DNA of 64,000 nt. Origin: Proteus sp. FME41 (GTDB lineage: Bacteria > Pseudomonadota > Gammaproteobacteria > Enterobacterales > Enterobacteriaceae). A program made the position numbers and the translations under genes. Below the pieces are notes generated by a model. The model was not told where the DNA came from. It did no database searches and was given only the letters and a program-made list of their open reading frames with translations. Location of the stretch: assembly GCF_014897315.1 (NCBI RefSeq), contig NZ_JABUYL010000001.1, positions 124,001-188,000 on the forward strand. The letters are read 5' to 3'. Shown piece by piece: positions 53,046-61,008 of the stretch (its first letter is position 1; each line of letters begins with the position of its first letter).

Positions 53046-55009
53046 TAGATTGCCTCTTCTTTATGTTTCAGTTGGTCTAAACACTCTTTTTCGATTTGGT
53101 TTAATCGACGTAATCGACCAGATAAATATTTCTCGTAATCGTTATCACGACGTTCTTGAGCTAATTTGATATGTGCAGAAATTTCGCGCGTTAATGTGGA
53201 TGCAATGCCTCGCAATTCATTCTCAGTAACAGCACTACGCATAACTTCCGTATGCTTAGTAAATTTCTCGTCTAACTCTTTACGAATACGAGTGATATCT
53301 TCAGCTTTTTCACTCGCATTTTTAATTTCAAATTCAAGCTTGTTACTTGCTAAATATTCAGGGTTATCGTGCATTCCCATAAAAACATCAGAGCTAAAGC
53401 CAAGCATTGACAGTGCTTTTTTGATTGCATCAGTCAGCGATTTTTTAATAACTTCGCCATCAACTTTAATGCCATATTGGGTTTGATAACGGTAAGGAGT
53501 AGCACCATAGCTTTCAAACTCACCACGGGTTTCACATTCGATGATGTACCAAAAGCGGATCTTAACTGAGTGGTTCTGTTCGCAGAATAACGAGCCATCA
53601 CCATCACGTAAAAAACGGGTTGCAACTTGTTTATTACGCTCATCGAGAACAGGTTCTACAAGAGGCTTTCCATCAATAAATTTTTCTTCAAGAACTTCAT
53701 AACCCCACCCTTCACCGACAGGGCCAAATATTTCAGTCGCGCGCATAAACATGTAGGTGCTGTTTATACTGGTTCCGATGAATCCCATGCCTTCTAATGG
53801 TTTAGTAAAGCGAGGGTCTGTACGCTGTACACGCTTCCAAATATTAAGATTATTTGCATCACCTAAATTAAGAACTTCATCAAGCACACTAGCTCGTTGT
53901 TCAAAATTATCGTGTTGTACTGATGGTGTTTCAGGTTCGTTAGGTTCTTCAGTTTGCTCGACCACTTGAGAAACCTCTGTTTTTGGAACTTCTTCTTGTT
54001 TTTTACGTGAACGCTTAGGTTTGGTTTCTTTTTCAACTGTATTTTCATTGGATGCAGAAGAGACATTATTTGTTTGATTAGACGCGATATGTTCTTCTTT
54101 TTCAGTGTTATTAGGTTTATTAATACCTAAATGCTGATCAATAAATTCTTTTCGTGCATTGGGATTATCTAATAGTTCAGACCGTTTTTTACTTTCAGTT
54201 ATTAACGAGAAAATTTTCTCACGAGGTATCTCTAAGATGCCCGTTGTGGTGCGTAAATCCATTGACCAGCGTTTCCATGCTTTGTCGTCATCATCTATCA
54301 GTTCTTTAGCTTTCTTCACTTGAGAGGGAAGAACATTAGTAGGATCAAAATTATTTAATAACGCTAATGCGATTTCAGTATCTATGGTTGCATAGTTACG
54401 TTTGATAGAAGACGTTTCTTCCTGTTGCTTTGGTTCTTCTGTCAGCCAACTTTCACCTAATGACTTAGCCTCTTCAACGGTGACATCATCATTAGCAAAC
54501 TCATAGATAGACTGTGCTATTTCCATTGTTTGTTCAGCATCCATCAAAGATAACTTTGTGATTTCGGCAAGACCTGTGGCGATATTGCAAATTTTTGGAT
54601 TTTCTTTACTTTCATTGAGGTATTTCAATGCGTGCGACAATTCTTTATTAGTTATTAGCGTCTTACCAAATAATAATAAACTTGCGATACGAGGTTTTGT
54701 GGCCAGTTTTTTAAATTCTTTATATTCGATAGGTTTCCATTGAGTACCATCAAACTCATTTTCAATGGCAAATTTTTCATCGAAAGCATCTAAAGTAGGG
54801 CAAGAAGAACCGTCAATGTATTCACTCATTAAAGGCTCATCAGTATTAAAGTTATCCATTGATTCTGGATATACTTCAGATAATTTTACTACAGCCGTTG
54901 CTGTTGCCAGCTTTGTATTAGCAGTGCTTAACGCTATAGCCAGCGGTACAGCACCGTTGTTTGTACGAGCCTCGGTCGTAGGCTCAAATACACAGATAAA
55001 AGTTTTCAT
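53045..55009 (-). CDS. Large putative single-strand annealing / recombination protein
   Basis: Protein of 654 residues with three parts. Residues about 1-300 form an unrecognised helical region placed like the N-terminal half of RecE. Residues about 300-367 are a low-complexity Glu/Thr/Lys linker. Residues about 368-654 (INSTYMFMRATEIFGPVGEGW, then YGIKVDGEVIKKSLTDAIKKA and LSMLGFSSDVFMG, cited in pieces) resemble the Rad52/ERF-type phage annealing proteins, including the T-D-A-x-K-K-A-L helix. It would pair single strands in phage recombination. It starts after the GAGGCAAGACC box and overlaps the Gp157 gene. Confidence 0.55.
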   Translation of the reverse strand: MKTFICVFEPTTEARTNNGAVPLAIALSTANTKLATATAVVKLSEVYPESMDNFNTDEPLMSEYIDGSSCPTLDAFDEKFAIENEFDGTQWKPIEYKEFKKLATKPRIASLLLFGKTLITNKELSHALKYLNESKENPKICNIATGLAEITKLSLMDAEQTMEIAQSIYEFANDDVTVEEAKSLGESWLTEEPKQQEETSSIKRNYATIDTEIALALLNNFDPTNVLPSQVKKAKELIDDDDKAWKRWSMDLRTTTGILEIPREKIFSLITESKKRSELLDNPNARKEFIDQHLGINKPNNTEKEEHIASNQTNNVSSASNENTVEKETKPKRSRKKQEEVPKTEVSQVVEQTEEPNEPETPSVQHDNFEQRASVLDEVLNLGDANNLNIWKRVQRTDPRFTKPLEGMGFIGTSINSTYMFMRATEIFGPVGEGWGYEVLEEKFIDGKPLVEPVLDERNKQVATRFLRDGDGSLFCEQNHSVKIRFWYIIECETRGEFESYGATPYRYQTQYGIKVDGEVIKKSLTDAIKKALSMLGFSSDVFMGMHDNPEYLASNKLEFEIKNASEKAEDITRIRKELDEKFTKHTEVMRSAVTENELRGIASTLTREISAHIKLAQERRDNDYEKYLSGRLRRLNQIEKECLDQLKHKEEAI

Positions 55010-55021
55010 TGGTCTTGCCTC

Positions 55022-55354
55022 TTAATAAGGAATTTCTTCGTCAGTTTTAGAGATTGGCTTGCCTTCTAAGCAAAGTAACATTTGGATTTGATCTTCTAAT
55101 AAGCTTGATTTCACTTGGGCATCAGCAAGAATTTTTTCTTGCTCATTACGTAGAAAATCAATTTCAGCATGGATGAGATCAGTTTGAGTAGGCTCTTTAA
55201 AAGGAACATCAATAGTGTGTTCTGCAATAACAAAACCTAGCCCAGTATTGGGATCTGCTTTAAATGCATAGGCATTATATTGGTAAGAACCATCGAACTG
55301 TTTTTGAGCGTGAATATAGAGTGTGACTGTTAGGCTTTCAGGTTGTGCTTTCAT
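55022..55354 (-). CDS. Phage early protein of unknown function (110 aa)
   Basis: Protein of 110 residues: an N-terminal beta region (SLTVTLYIHAQKQFDGSYQYN) and a C-terminal helix (IHAEIDFLRNEQEKILADAQV). It is the first longer gene of the early-left operon. AAGGAG precedes the ATG. A four-codon frame just upstream (55394-55380) follows the phage start box and may be its leader peptide. No family recognised. Confidence 0.6.
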   Translation of the reverse strand: MKAQPESLTVTLYIHAQKQFDGSYQYNAYAFKADPNTGLGFVIAEHTIDVPFKEPTQTDLIHAEIDFLRNEQEKILADAQVKSSLLEDQIQMLLCLEGKPISKTDEEIPY

Positions 55355-55712
55355 AGCAACTCCTTTAAAATAACGGTGATCAGTGATTTATCATTGGTCT
55401 TGCCTCTTCTAGCGTTTGGTCGCGCTAGTAGAACTTCCGGTTAGCTTTGGTCAGCGACCCGGGTAAAAGAGCCCACTTCGGTGGGTTTTTTTACGTCTAA
55501 AATTTGTTGCCCGTCTTTCCGAGCTGTCAGGTCTTGCCTTATAGCTGTGGTCGGTCACTAATTAAATTCCCTGGTACTGCTAAAAAATTTACCGTTATGT
55601 CGTGGTAATCATGACAGGTCACGATGAGAGCTGTAGTTCTCCTCCGGCATAACAGCAAAACTGAATTTGAACACTTACCTAAACACTTGCTGTGTTGTTT
55701 TGAATGGCTTTA
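55355..55712 (-). promoter_or_regulatory. Long early-left leader with terminator and mini-frames
   Basis: About 358 bases between the early-left promoter and the first gene. It contains a 13-codon frame (MPEENYSSHRDLS) whose TGA overlaps a second short frame, a strong hairpin CCCAC-TTCG-GTGGG (55472-55485) that resembles tL1, and a four-codon frame after a GAGGCAAGACC box. No N-like gene is present. Confidence 0.5.
55472..55492. terminator. Terminator in the early-left leader
   Basis: Stem CCCAC / GTGGG with a TTCG tetraloop; T7 on the plus strand and CTCTTTT on the minus strand, so it may act both ways. On the minus strand it would need antitermination for the early operon. Confidence 0.75.
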
Positions 55713-55751
55713 ATATTAGCATTGCTATTTTATGTGTCAATAGCAATGCTA
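55713..55751 (-). promoter_or_regulatory. Early-left promoter with operators OL1 and OL2
   Basis: Minus-strand -35 TTGACA (55735-55740) and -10 TAATAT (55713-55718), 16-base spacer. Operators TAGCATTGCTA (55717-55727) and TAGCAATGCTA (55741-55751) overlap the -10 box and abut the -35 box. Confidence 0.8.
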
Positions 55752-55762
55752 ATATTTAGGTG

Positions 55763-55790
55763 AAAAAAAACCACCTCATCAACGGTGGTT
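55763..55790 (-). terminator. Terminator of the repressor gene
   Basis: Minus-strand AACCACC-gttgatga-GGTGGTT followed by T6, directly after the repressor stop codon and before OL. Confidence 0.85.
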
Positions 55791-55810
55791 ATATTTAACT
55801 CATTGTTATT

Positions 55811-56563
55811 TTACGCAAAATCAATCATTTTAATAGGAAGAGATCTTATTACCTTTCCAATAATTCGAAGATCATACATTTCTGATTCTTCGATATAAAA
55901 TGTTTCATAAGCAGGATTATCTGATTTAACCGCTAGTTTTCTGCCTTTAACTCGTTGTAACCTTTTTATAAACAACGAGTTTTCGAAGCAAAAAATATAA
56001 ACACCGTCGCCATCAAAAAACTCATTGTGGGTGTCAACAAAAACAACATCTCGGGGGTTAATAGCAGGGGACATGCTGTCGCCACTAATATTAATTATTT
56101 CAATTCCTTTTAAGCTTTTACGGCCAAATAACTCAAAAACTTTCTCTGGTGAAAACTCAATAGATTTAATTGTGTCAGGGAAATCGTTATTTATAAAGCC
56201 ACCAGGGCCTGCCTTCGCGTATACATCCATTAGTTTTAATGTTGTATGTTCATCTTGAGTGGATGGCATTAGTTGTTTTGTATCTTCTTCTTTTCCTGTT
56301 TTTCTAACATAGTCTAATAAAGTTTTTAGTTCCGGATTAATATCCTCCGGATCAATTCTCAATAATGATGCAAACTTTAGAATAGTATCTGTATTTAAAG
56401 CTGTTCTACCGTTTAGATACTGGCTTACGGCGCCTTGAGTTGCAAATCCCATAATATCTGCAGCTTTTTCTTGGGTTAAGCCCAGAGATTCTCTTTTAGC
56501 TTCCCAAATATTTCGTAGGTTCTGAGCTGCAATTTTGTCTGATTCTGAAATTTTTCTATTCAT
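55811..56563 (-). CDS. CI-type, LexA-like prophage repressor
   Basis: Protein of 250 residues. The N-terminal XRE helix-turn-helix is at about 26-65 (LTQEKAADIMGFATQGAVSQYLNG, cited as AADIMGFATQGAVSQYLNG). The C-terminal S24 peptidase domain has Ala118-Gly119 as likely cleavage site, Ser163 (GDSMSPAI) and Lys200 (LFIKRLQ), with the 37-residue spacing seen in LexA. RecA-stimulated self-cleavage would induce the phage after DNA damage. It is divergent from cro, with three operators between. It has its own terminator. Confidence 0.95.
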   Translation of the reverse strand: MNRKISESDKIAAQNLRNIWEAKRESLGLTQEKAADIMGFATQGAVSQYLNGRTALNTDTILKFASLLRIDPEDINPELKTLLDYVRKTGKEEDTKQLMPSTQDEHTTLKLMDVYAKAGPGGFINNDFPDTIKSIEFSPEKVFELFGRKSLKGIEIINISGDSMSPAINPRDVVFVDTHNEFFDGDGVYIFCFENSLFIKRLQRVKGRKLAVKSDNPAYETFYIEESEMYDLRIIGKVIRSLPIKMIDFA

Positions 56564-56576
56564 AGTTATATTTTAT

Positions 56577-56639
56577 TTGTATTGCTAATAATTTTCCAAT
56601 AGCATTGCTATTGATTTATTAAATTAGCATTGCTAATAT
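56577..56639. promoter_or_regulatory. Right operator set OR1-OR3 and promoter PR
   Basis: OR1 TAGCATTGCTA at 56625-56635, OR2 TAGCATTGCTA at 56600-56610, and OR3 TTGTATTGCTA at 56577-56587 (9 of 11). Spacing is 25 and 23 bases. The rightward promoter has -35 TTGATT (56611-56616) and -10 TAATAT (56634-56639) with a 17-base spacer, bracketed by OR1 and OR2, so repressor bound there blocks cro; OR3 lies near the repressor start for autoregulation. Confidence 0.85.
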
Positions 56640-56666
56640 TCAGTTGTTAAATAACAGGAGAAAAAC

Positions 56667-56915
56667 ATGAAATTAGGTTTGTATTTAAAAAAACAAAAAA
56701 TTAGCCAATCTGAATTTGGGAAAATGGTTGGAGTTACCCAAGGGTTTATTAGCCAAGTTATAGCTGGTAGCTACCTACCAAAAGGTAGAAAAGCTATTGA
56801 ATGGTCAGCAAAAACTAATTGGTTAGTAACACCACATGATCTCAATCCAGTTGATTATCCTAACCCTTGGGATGGCTTACCAAAGGAGCATTCAGTATTA
56901 CAGGTATCAAATTAA
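56667..56915 (+). CDS. Cro/YdaS-type antirepressor
   Basis: Protein of 82 residues with a helix-turn-helix of YdaS/Cro type (SQSEFGKMVGVTQGFISQVI, about residues 13-32) and a short C-terminal arm. It sits in the cro position directly after PR. CAGGAG precedes the ATG. The pair with the next gene matches YdaS-YdaT of the Rac prophage, in which YdaS acts like Cro. Confidence 0.85.
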   Translation: MKLGLYLKKQKISQSEFGKMVGVTQGFISQVIAGSYLPKGRKAIEWSAKTNWLVTPHDLNPVDYPNPWDGLPKEHSVLQVSN

Positions 56916-56962
56916 AAAACTGATTATGCATAATCAATTTTTTAGCGACAGGAGACGCAAAA

Positions 56963-57418
56963 ATGAATTTTGATATCAATATTATCAGAGCTGAAGTTGA
57001 GAATTGGGCTGTAGAACAAGGGCAAGAGTATGTTGCTATTGAGATTAGCCGAGCTTACTTACGATTGGTTATTAATCAAGAACATGGTCGTTTACACGCA
57101 ATTGAAGATCAATCGGGTAAAGCTGATTGGAAAGCAATCAACAATAACCGGCAACAAATATTTCGCTGGTTAAGGGGTGATTCTCGTGCATCTCAAAGAA
57201 AGATTGCTGAGTTAATGCCAGCGATAGAAATGGCACTACCAGCTTCAAGGTTAGCTCGAGTACGTGGAGACACCAAAAACTATTTAGCAACCGTAGCTAT
57301 TCAGCGTTTTGCTGATGCTATGACTGAAATCTTATTAGAGGGTCGTGACATGTCACACCAAATAAACAATGTAGTACGTGCATTAAATGAGATATCACGC
57401 CCGACCAGCGTGCATTAA
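56963..57418 (+). CDS. YdaT-type regulator
   Basis: Protein of 151 residues resembling YdaT: IFRWLRGDSRASQRKIAELMP (cited without its last residues: IFRWLRGDSRASQRKIAEL) then AIEMALPASRLARVRGD and helical C-terminus. In Rac-like phages YdaT takes the place of CII and is toxic when overexpressed. AGGAGACGC precedes the ATG. A perfect 12-base palindrome GTGACATGTCAC lies near its 3' end (57345-57356). Confidence 0.8.
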   Translation: MNFDINIIRAEVENWAVEQGQEYVAIEISRAYLRLVINQEHGRLHAIEDQSGKADWKAINNNRQQIFRWLRGDSRASQRKIAELMPAIEMALPASRLARVRGDTKNYLATVAIQRFADAMTEILLEGRDMSHQINNVVRALNEISRPTSVH

Positions 57419-57435
57419 TTCAAGAGGCAAGACCA

Positions 57436-57660
57436 ATGATTAGATCAACTGAAAAAATTACATATCGTAACGGGTTTATGCTGAATGATAAGCCTGCCCA
57501 CATATCAGAAATTAAAGATATCTTTGAGGGTAGACGTGTTATTGCGTTATTAGTTTGGGAACAGTATGAGAAGCAGAAACAAAAGTTACGCCTAAAAAAA
57601 CTAACCGCTGAGCAGTATAAAAATGCTTGTTATGACATAGCTAAATCGTTGGGGGTGTGA
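57436..57660 (+). CDS. Phage protein of unknown function (74 aa)
   Basis: Basic protein of 74 residues (RNGFMLNDKPAHISEIKDIF, then ALLVWEQYEKQKQKLRLKKL). The ATG directly follows the start box AGAGGCAAGACCA. Its stop codon is one base from the start of the O-like gene, so translation is likely coupled. Placed between ydaT and the replication genes, where many phages carry small replication-associated proteins. Confidence 0.6.
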   Translation: MIRSTEKITYRNGFMLNDKPAHISEIKDIFEGRRVIALLVWEQYEKQKQKLRLKKLTAEQYKNACYDIAKSLGV

Positions 57661-57661
57661 A

Positions 57662-58618
57662 GTGAGAGCATCCGATTTGTTATTAGACTTTGGACGTCCA
57701 GTTGCTTATTTCCCCGGGCTAGTAAAACGCTTGGGTAGTGTAAATGCAGTAATATTTTTTAGCCAAATATTTTATTGGCAAGACAAAGCTGACTCTAAAT
57801 TAGGTGTTTATAAAACATCAGAAGAAATTGAATCTGAGACGGGTTTAAGCTATCGAGAACAACTTACGGCCAGAAAGCATTTAGTTAGCAGAGGCATTTT
57901 GATTGAGACTAATAAACGCCTAGAACATAAAATTTATTATCTAATTGACTGTGAAAAATTAGATAGTGTCATGTCACAACCTATTGAAAATGCCCCAAAT
58001 GCGCAAAGCGCAACTGGGGAAAGTCATAATAGTGATTTCGCGGAACAACAAAACGAACGACCGCGACAAGACAAAACAGACGGTGGCGGTGAAACAAATC
58101 CGCAGTTCGATCCTACAGAGATTACTACATATATTACTACAGATAATAAAACCCCTTCTTGTCCGGTTGCTTCACAACCAGACAAAAATGCGAGTGACCA
58201 ATTATTTATTACTCGTCACCCTGAGGCTGTTGTATTCAGCGCTAAAAAACGGCAATGGGGTACTGCAGATGATTTGTTATGTGCTCAATGGATTTTCAAA
58301 AGAGTGATGGAGCTTTACGATAACGCATCTGAATCAGATAGTGATATTGATCCACCTAAAGAACCTAATTGGGCGTTATGGGCCAACGAGGTGCGATTGA
58401 TGCGAACAATTGATGGTCGAACTCATAGACAAATATGCAAGTTGTTTAATAGGGTAAATAAAGATCCTTTTTGGTGCAAAAATGTACTTAGTCCAAGCAC
58501 ACTTAGAAAACAGTGGGATAAGCTTGTACTAAAATTTGCTGAAATTTCTCATGATGAAAACTGCACATCGGATCAAGTTCATTGGAATAGCCCTGAAGCA
58601 TGGGGGAATACCCTATGA
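57662..58618 (+). CDS. O-like replication initiator
   Basis: Protein of 318 residues. The N-terminal winged-helix part (about 5-105, FPGLVKRLGSVNAVIFFSQI, then YKTSEEIESETGLSYREQL) is of phage O/helix-turn-helix replication type. A Gln/Asn/Thr-rich linker (about 110-180) leads to a C-terminal domain (about 185-305). It would bind the origin and recruit the P-like loader. GTG start with GGGGGTGTG upstream. It overlaps the P-like gene by ATGA. The linker coding DNA carries repeats, as at lambda ori. Confidence 0.8.
   Translation: MRASDLLLDFGRPVAYFPGLVKRLGSVNAVIFFSQIFYWQDKADSKLGVYKTSEEIESETGLSYREQLTARKHLVSRGILIETNKRLEHKIYYLIDCEKLDSVMSQPIENAPNAQSATGESHNSDFAEQQNERPRQDKTDGGGETNPQFDPTEITTYITTDNKTPSCPVASQPDKNASDQLFITRHPEAVVFSAKKRQWGTADDLLCAQWIFKRVMELYDNASESDSDIDPPKEPNWALWANEVRLMRTIDGRTHRQICKLFNRVNKDPFWCKNVLSPSTLRKQWDKLVLKFAEISHDENCTSDQVHWNSPEAWGNTL
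57993..58141. other. Candidate phage replication origin
   Basis: Within the O-like gene's linker region: a dyad CCCCA-aa-TGCGC-aaa-GCGCA-ac-TGGGG (57993-58019), and direct repeats ATTACTACA (58121-58129 and 58133-58141) in an AT-rich stretch. Lambda-type origins sit in the middle of O. No clear iteron series, so tentative. Confidence 0.3.
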
Positions 58619-59337
58619 AAAATTTAATTTCAGCGATTGAAACTAGAGATGGCCAGAGATTATCCGAGTTGGCTCAACCACAAAATAAACCTACAAGTAT
58701 TAATGCGTATGCGGAAAAACTGGTTGATATGCTATTTGATAATTTAGTACAAATTTTCCCAGCTTCAAAACATACCGTATTTTCAAATAGAGATGATATT
58801 TCAGCGACTAAACGCCAATGGGTACTCGCATTTATTGAAAATAAAATAACATCTGTTGAGCAATTAAAAGCCGGGATGAGTATTGCCAGACAGCAGGAAT
58901 CAGATTTTTGGCCATCCTGTGGAAAATTTATTGGTTGGTGCCGTGAAGGAATGATGCAATCAATGGGTTTGCCTTCAGTCTGTGAAGTGATGAATGAAAT
59001 GAAGCGTTATAGCAACATGGAGTGGCGATATCCATCGATTGAGTCGTTCCCGTGGAGTTCAGATATTATGTATTTAATTGTGCCTGAGGCGAGATCGCGA
59101 ATGACGCAATATAATTTACCCGATAAAGATGTTAGGGATTTCATAAGAAAGCAGTTAATTATTTATTATCAGCAAATACAAGACGGGCGAGTGATACCAC
59201 CGATTAGGCCATTAATTGGTCGAAATCAAAGAGGAATTTCTACATCAGAATTAATCGATAAAGATGGTAAATATCGACTGATAGGGCAGCAAGCATTAAA
59301 GAAAATTAGGGCGAAAATTTATCTTATATCGAGGTAA
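58615..59337 (+). CDS. P-like helicase loader
   Basis: Protein of 240 residues resembling phage replication protein P: AYAEKLVDMLFDNLVQIFPA, then TKRQWVLAFIENKI, LKAGMSIARQQESDFWPSCG and KFIGWCREGM (about residues 30-120). It would load the host DnaB helicase onto the origin-bound O-like protein. ATG overlaps the upstream stop by ATGA, with GGGGGAA before it; an upstream in-frame ATG is not needed. It is the last core replication gene. Confidence 0.82.
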   Translation: MKNLISAIETRDGQRLSELAQPQNKPTSINAYAEKLVDMLFDNLVQIFPASKHTVFSNRDDISATKRQWVLAFIENKITSVEQLKAGMSIARQQESDFWPSCGKFIGWCREGMMQSMGLPSVCEVMNEMKRYSNMEWRYPSIESFPWSSDIMYLIVPEARSRMTQYNLPDKDVRDFIRKQLIIYYQQIQDGRVIPPIRPLIGRNQRGISTSELIDKDGKYRLIGQQALKKIRAKIYLISR

Positions 59338-59403
59338 ATGATGAATTATTGGCTGAATTTATTATATGTAATTGATATCTAAATCAAATAAAAGTGATGA
59401 AAA

Positions 59404-59877
59404 ATGAAATGTAAACCGATGTCGAAAGAACTTGTTTTGTTGGATGTTGAAAAAATTAATGGCTACTTATGCGCTGTTGAGTCACTGAATAGGGAGCCAA
59501 ATGTTGCCCCTGACTATGAGTGCACTTATGTGGAAGAAAAAGCGACGTTACTTAGCTCGCTTCAGTCAGTAATTATTCCTCATAGCGATGAACACCCCAT
59601 TGAGCATTGGAATGTTTCGTTAGAGCAAATCAGTGAAAACGATATGATTAAAATAGTGGAAGAATGGTTTTTTCAGCTTGGTATTGCTACAAAGCATCCG
59701 GATTTACTAAAGAATTTAGTCGTTGGTTTTAGAGATTTAATTCAGCCATACACTATAGGTTCTTCAATATACAGAGTGAATATGATCCCGCCAGTTTGGT
59801 ACGCAATACGCTGGGATAATTTTGTGATTCATTCCAAGCATGGTTACCTTTTATTTGAATTTAACTTTAGTGATTAA
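59404..59877 (+). CDS. Phage protein of unknown function (157 aa)
   Basis: Acidic protein of 157 residues (VEKINGYLCAVESLNREPN, then NVAPDYECTYVEEKATLLSSL and a C-terminal VWYAIRWDNFVIHSKHGYLL, cited in pieces). No family recognised. It has a weak ribosome-binding site (AAGTGATG region). It lies 66 bases after the P-like gene in the nin-region position. Confidence 0.5.
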   Translation: MKCKPMSKELVLLDVEKINGYLCAVESLNREPNVAPDYECTYVEEKATLLSSLQSVIIPHSDEHPIEHWNVSLEQISENDMIKIVEEWFFQLGIATKHPDLLKNLVVGFRDLIQPYTIGSSIYRVNMIPPVWYAIRWDNFVIHSKHGYLLFEFNFSD

Positions 59878-59918
59878 ATTGTTTGTGAGCAGTTGTACTA
59901 CTAATAGAGGCAAGACCA

Positions 59919-60257
59919 ATGGCAAAAACAGTAGCAGAACGCAAATCAGAACAACGTAAACGGCAGAAAGAATTAGGTGTAACCAAAATTGAATTACTTG
60001 TAGATAATCAAGAATTGGAAATGTTAAAGCGTAATTGTGTATTACGCATGCCTGGTCGAGAACCGTATGACGTTGTTGAATACTTACAGATGCTTATTCG
60101 TAAAGATGATGCTGAGTATAAAAGGCAAGCTGAGATGTTATCTAAGCAAAAGTGTAAACGCTGTGGTGAGCAATTACCTGTTCAACAATGCTGTTTGTCT
60201 GGCGATTCACAATGTTGGGTAACCAAAGGATATAATGAGATAAAATTGAGTATATAA
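59919..60257 (+). CDS. Phage protein with RHH-like start and Cys-rich end (112 aa)
   Basis: Protein of 112 residues. The N-terminus (MAKTVAERKSEQRKRQKELG, then VTKIELLVDNQELEMLKRNC) looks like a ribbon-helix-helix DNA-binding region. The C-terminus has a zinc-ribbon-like CKRCGEQLP with CC 17 residues later. The ATG follows the box AGAGGCAAGACCA. It would be a DNA-binding early protein, function unknown. Confidence 0.6.
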   Translation: MAKTVAERKSEQRKRQKELGVTKIELLVDNQELEMLKRNCVLRMPGREPYDVVEYLQMLIRKDDAEYKRQAEMLSKQKCKRCGEQLPVQQCCLSGDSQCWVTKGYNEIKLSI

Positions 60258-60308
60258 ATAGATCAAGAGTATTGGTTGTCAAATATCAATATATCCGAAG
60301 TTTTCTAG

Positions 60309-60338
60309 TTGACAAAAACAAGAAAATACGAAAATATA
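60309..60338 (+). promoter_or_regulatory. Promoter of the XRE-ImmA/IrrE module
   Basis: TTGACA (60309-60314) with AT-rich AATATA/TATATA sequences at 18 to 19 bases spacing, 34 bases before the first ATG. A consensus -35 box within a phage early operon suggests the module has its own promoter, as moron genes do. Confidence 0.45.
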
Positions 60339-60372
60339 TATCTGACATTTCACAAAATAGGATTTAATACGA

Positions 60373-61008
60373 ATGGAAGATAGAAGCCTTGCCCCTTGTT
60401 GGGATATCCAACCATATTTAGAACAAAAACCAGTTATGGACTTACTAAAATCTATTGTTGGTGTACTTATGGAGGTTCCTAAACATGAGCATAGATTAGA
60501 TTGTCGCTTGATTACTGGATCACGTGAGTATATCTGGGTAAGAGAGCATATTAAAATAACAGCTAAAGAAGGCACCATACCTGAATTGAAAATGGTGTCT
60601 GGAAGACTTGATTTTGTTTTTTCGATTAATATGGTTCCTATCCAGTTCTCGAAAGACTGTATTTTTGCACCAAAGAAAAAGCATCGATTAGTGAGAAACA
60701 AAGCTGAATCGAAACAATTAACGTTATTTGGCGGTAATGATTTAGAAGCGGAGCATGATTTAATATGGCGAATACTTGCTGAGCCGTATTTTATTGAGGA
60801 GGCTGATGAGTTTCCTCAATGGGATGTGGCTTTAGTAGGCATTAACCAAAATGGTTCTAGCGTAAGTGAAATTAGATATTATGAAACTGTTTCCGTTCCG
60901 TTGATGGATAGTTCTGATGCGAGACCTGATGCCGCTGATATTGATGATGCTCCATTGAAACGCCGTAACACAACAGATGAAACTGTGAAAAAAGATGGAA
61001 CTGTTTGA
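60373..61008 (+). CDS. Partner protein of the XRE-ImmA/IrrE gene, unknown family
   Basis: Protein of 211 residues, soluble. The central part is beta-rich (HRLDCRLITGSREYIWVREH, then LKMVSGRLDFVFSINMVPIQF, cited in part) with a charged C-terminal tail. No family recognised. It overlaps the next gene by 14 bases, so the two are a coupled unit, possibly toxin/antitoxin, effector/sensor or anti-repressor pair. It has no GAGGCAAGACC box and has a separate promoter, so it appears to be an inserted module. Confidence 0.55.
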   Translation: MEDRSLAPCWDIQPYLEQKPVMDLLKSIVGVLMEVPKHEHRLDCRLITGSREYIWVREHIKITAKEGTIPELKMVSGRLDFVFSINMVPIQFSKDCIFAPKKKHRLVRNKAESKQLTLFGGNDLEAEHDLIWRILAEPYFIEEADEFPQWDVALVGINQNGSSVSEIRYYETVSVPLMDSSDARPDAADIDDAPLKRRNTTDETVKKDGTV

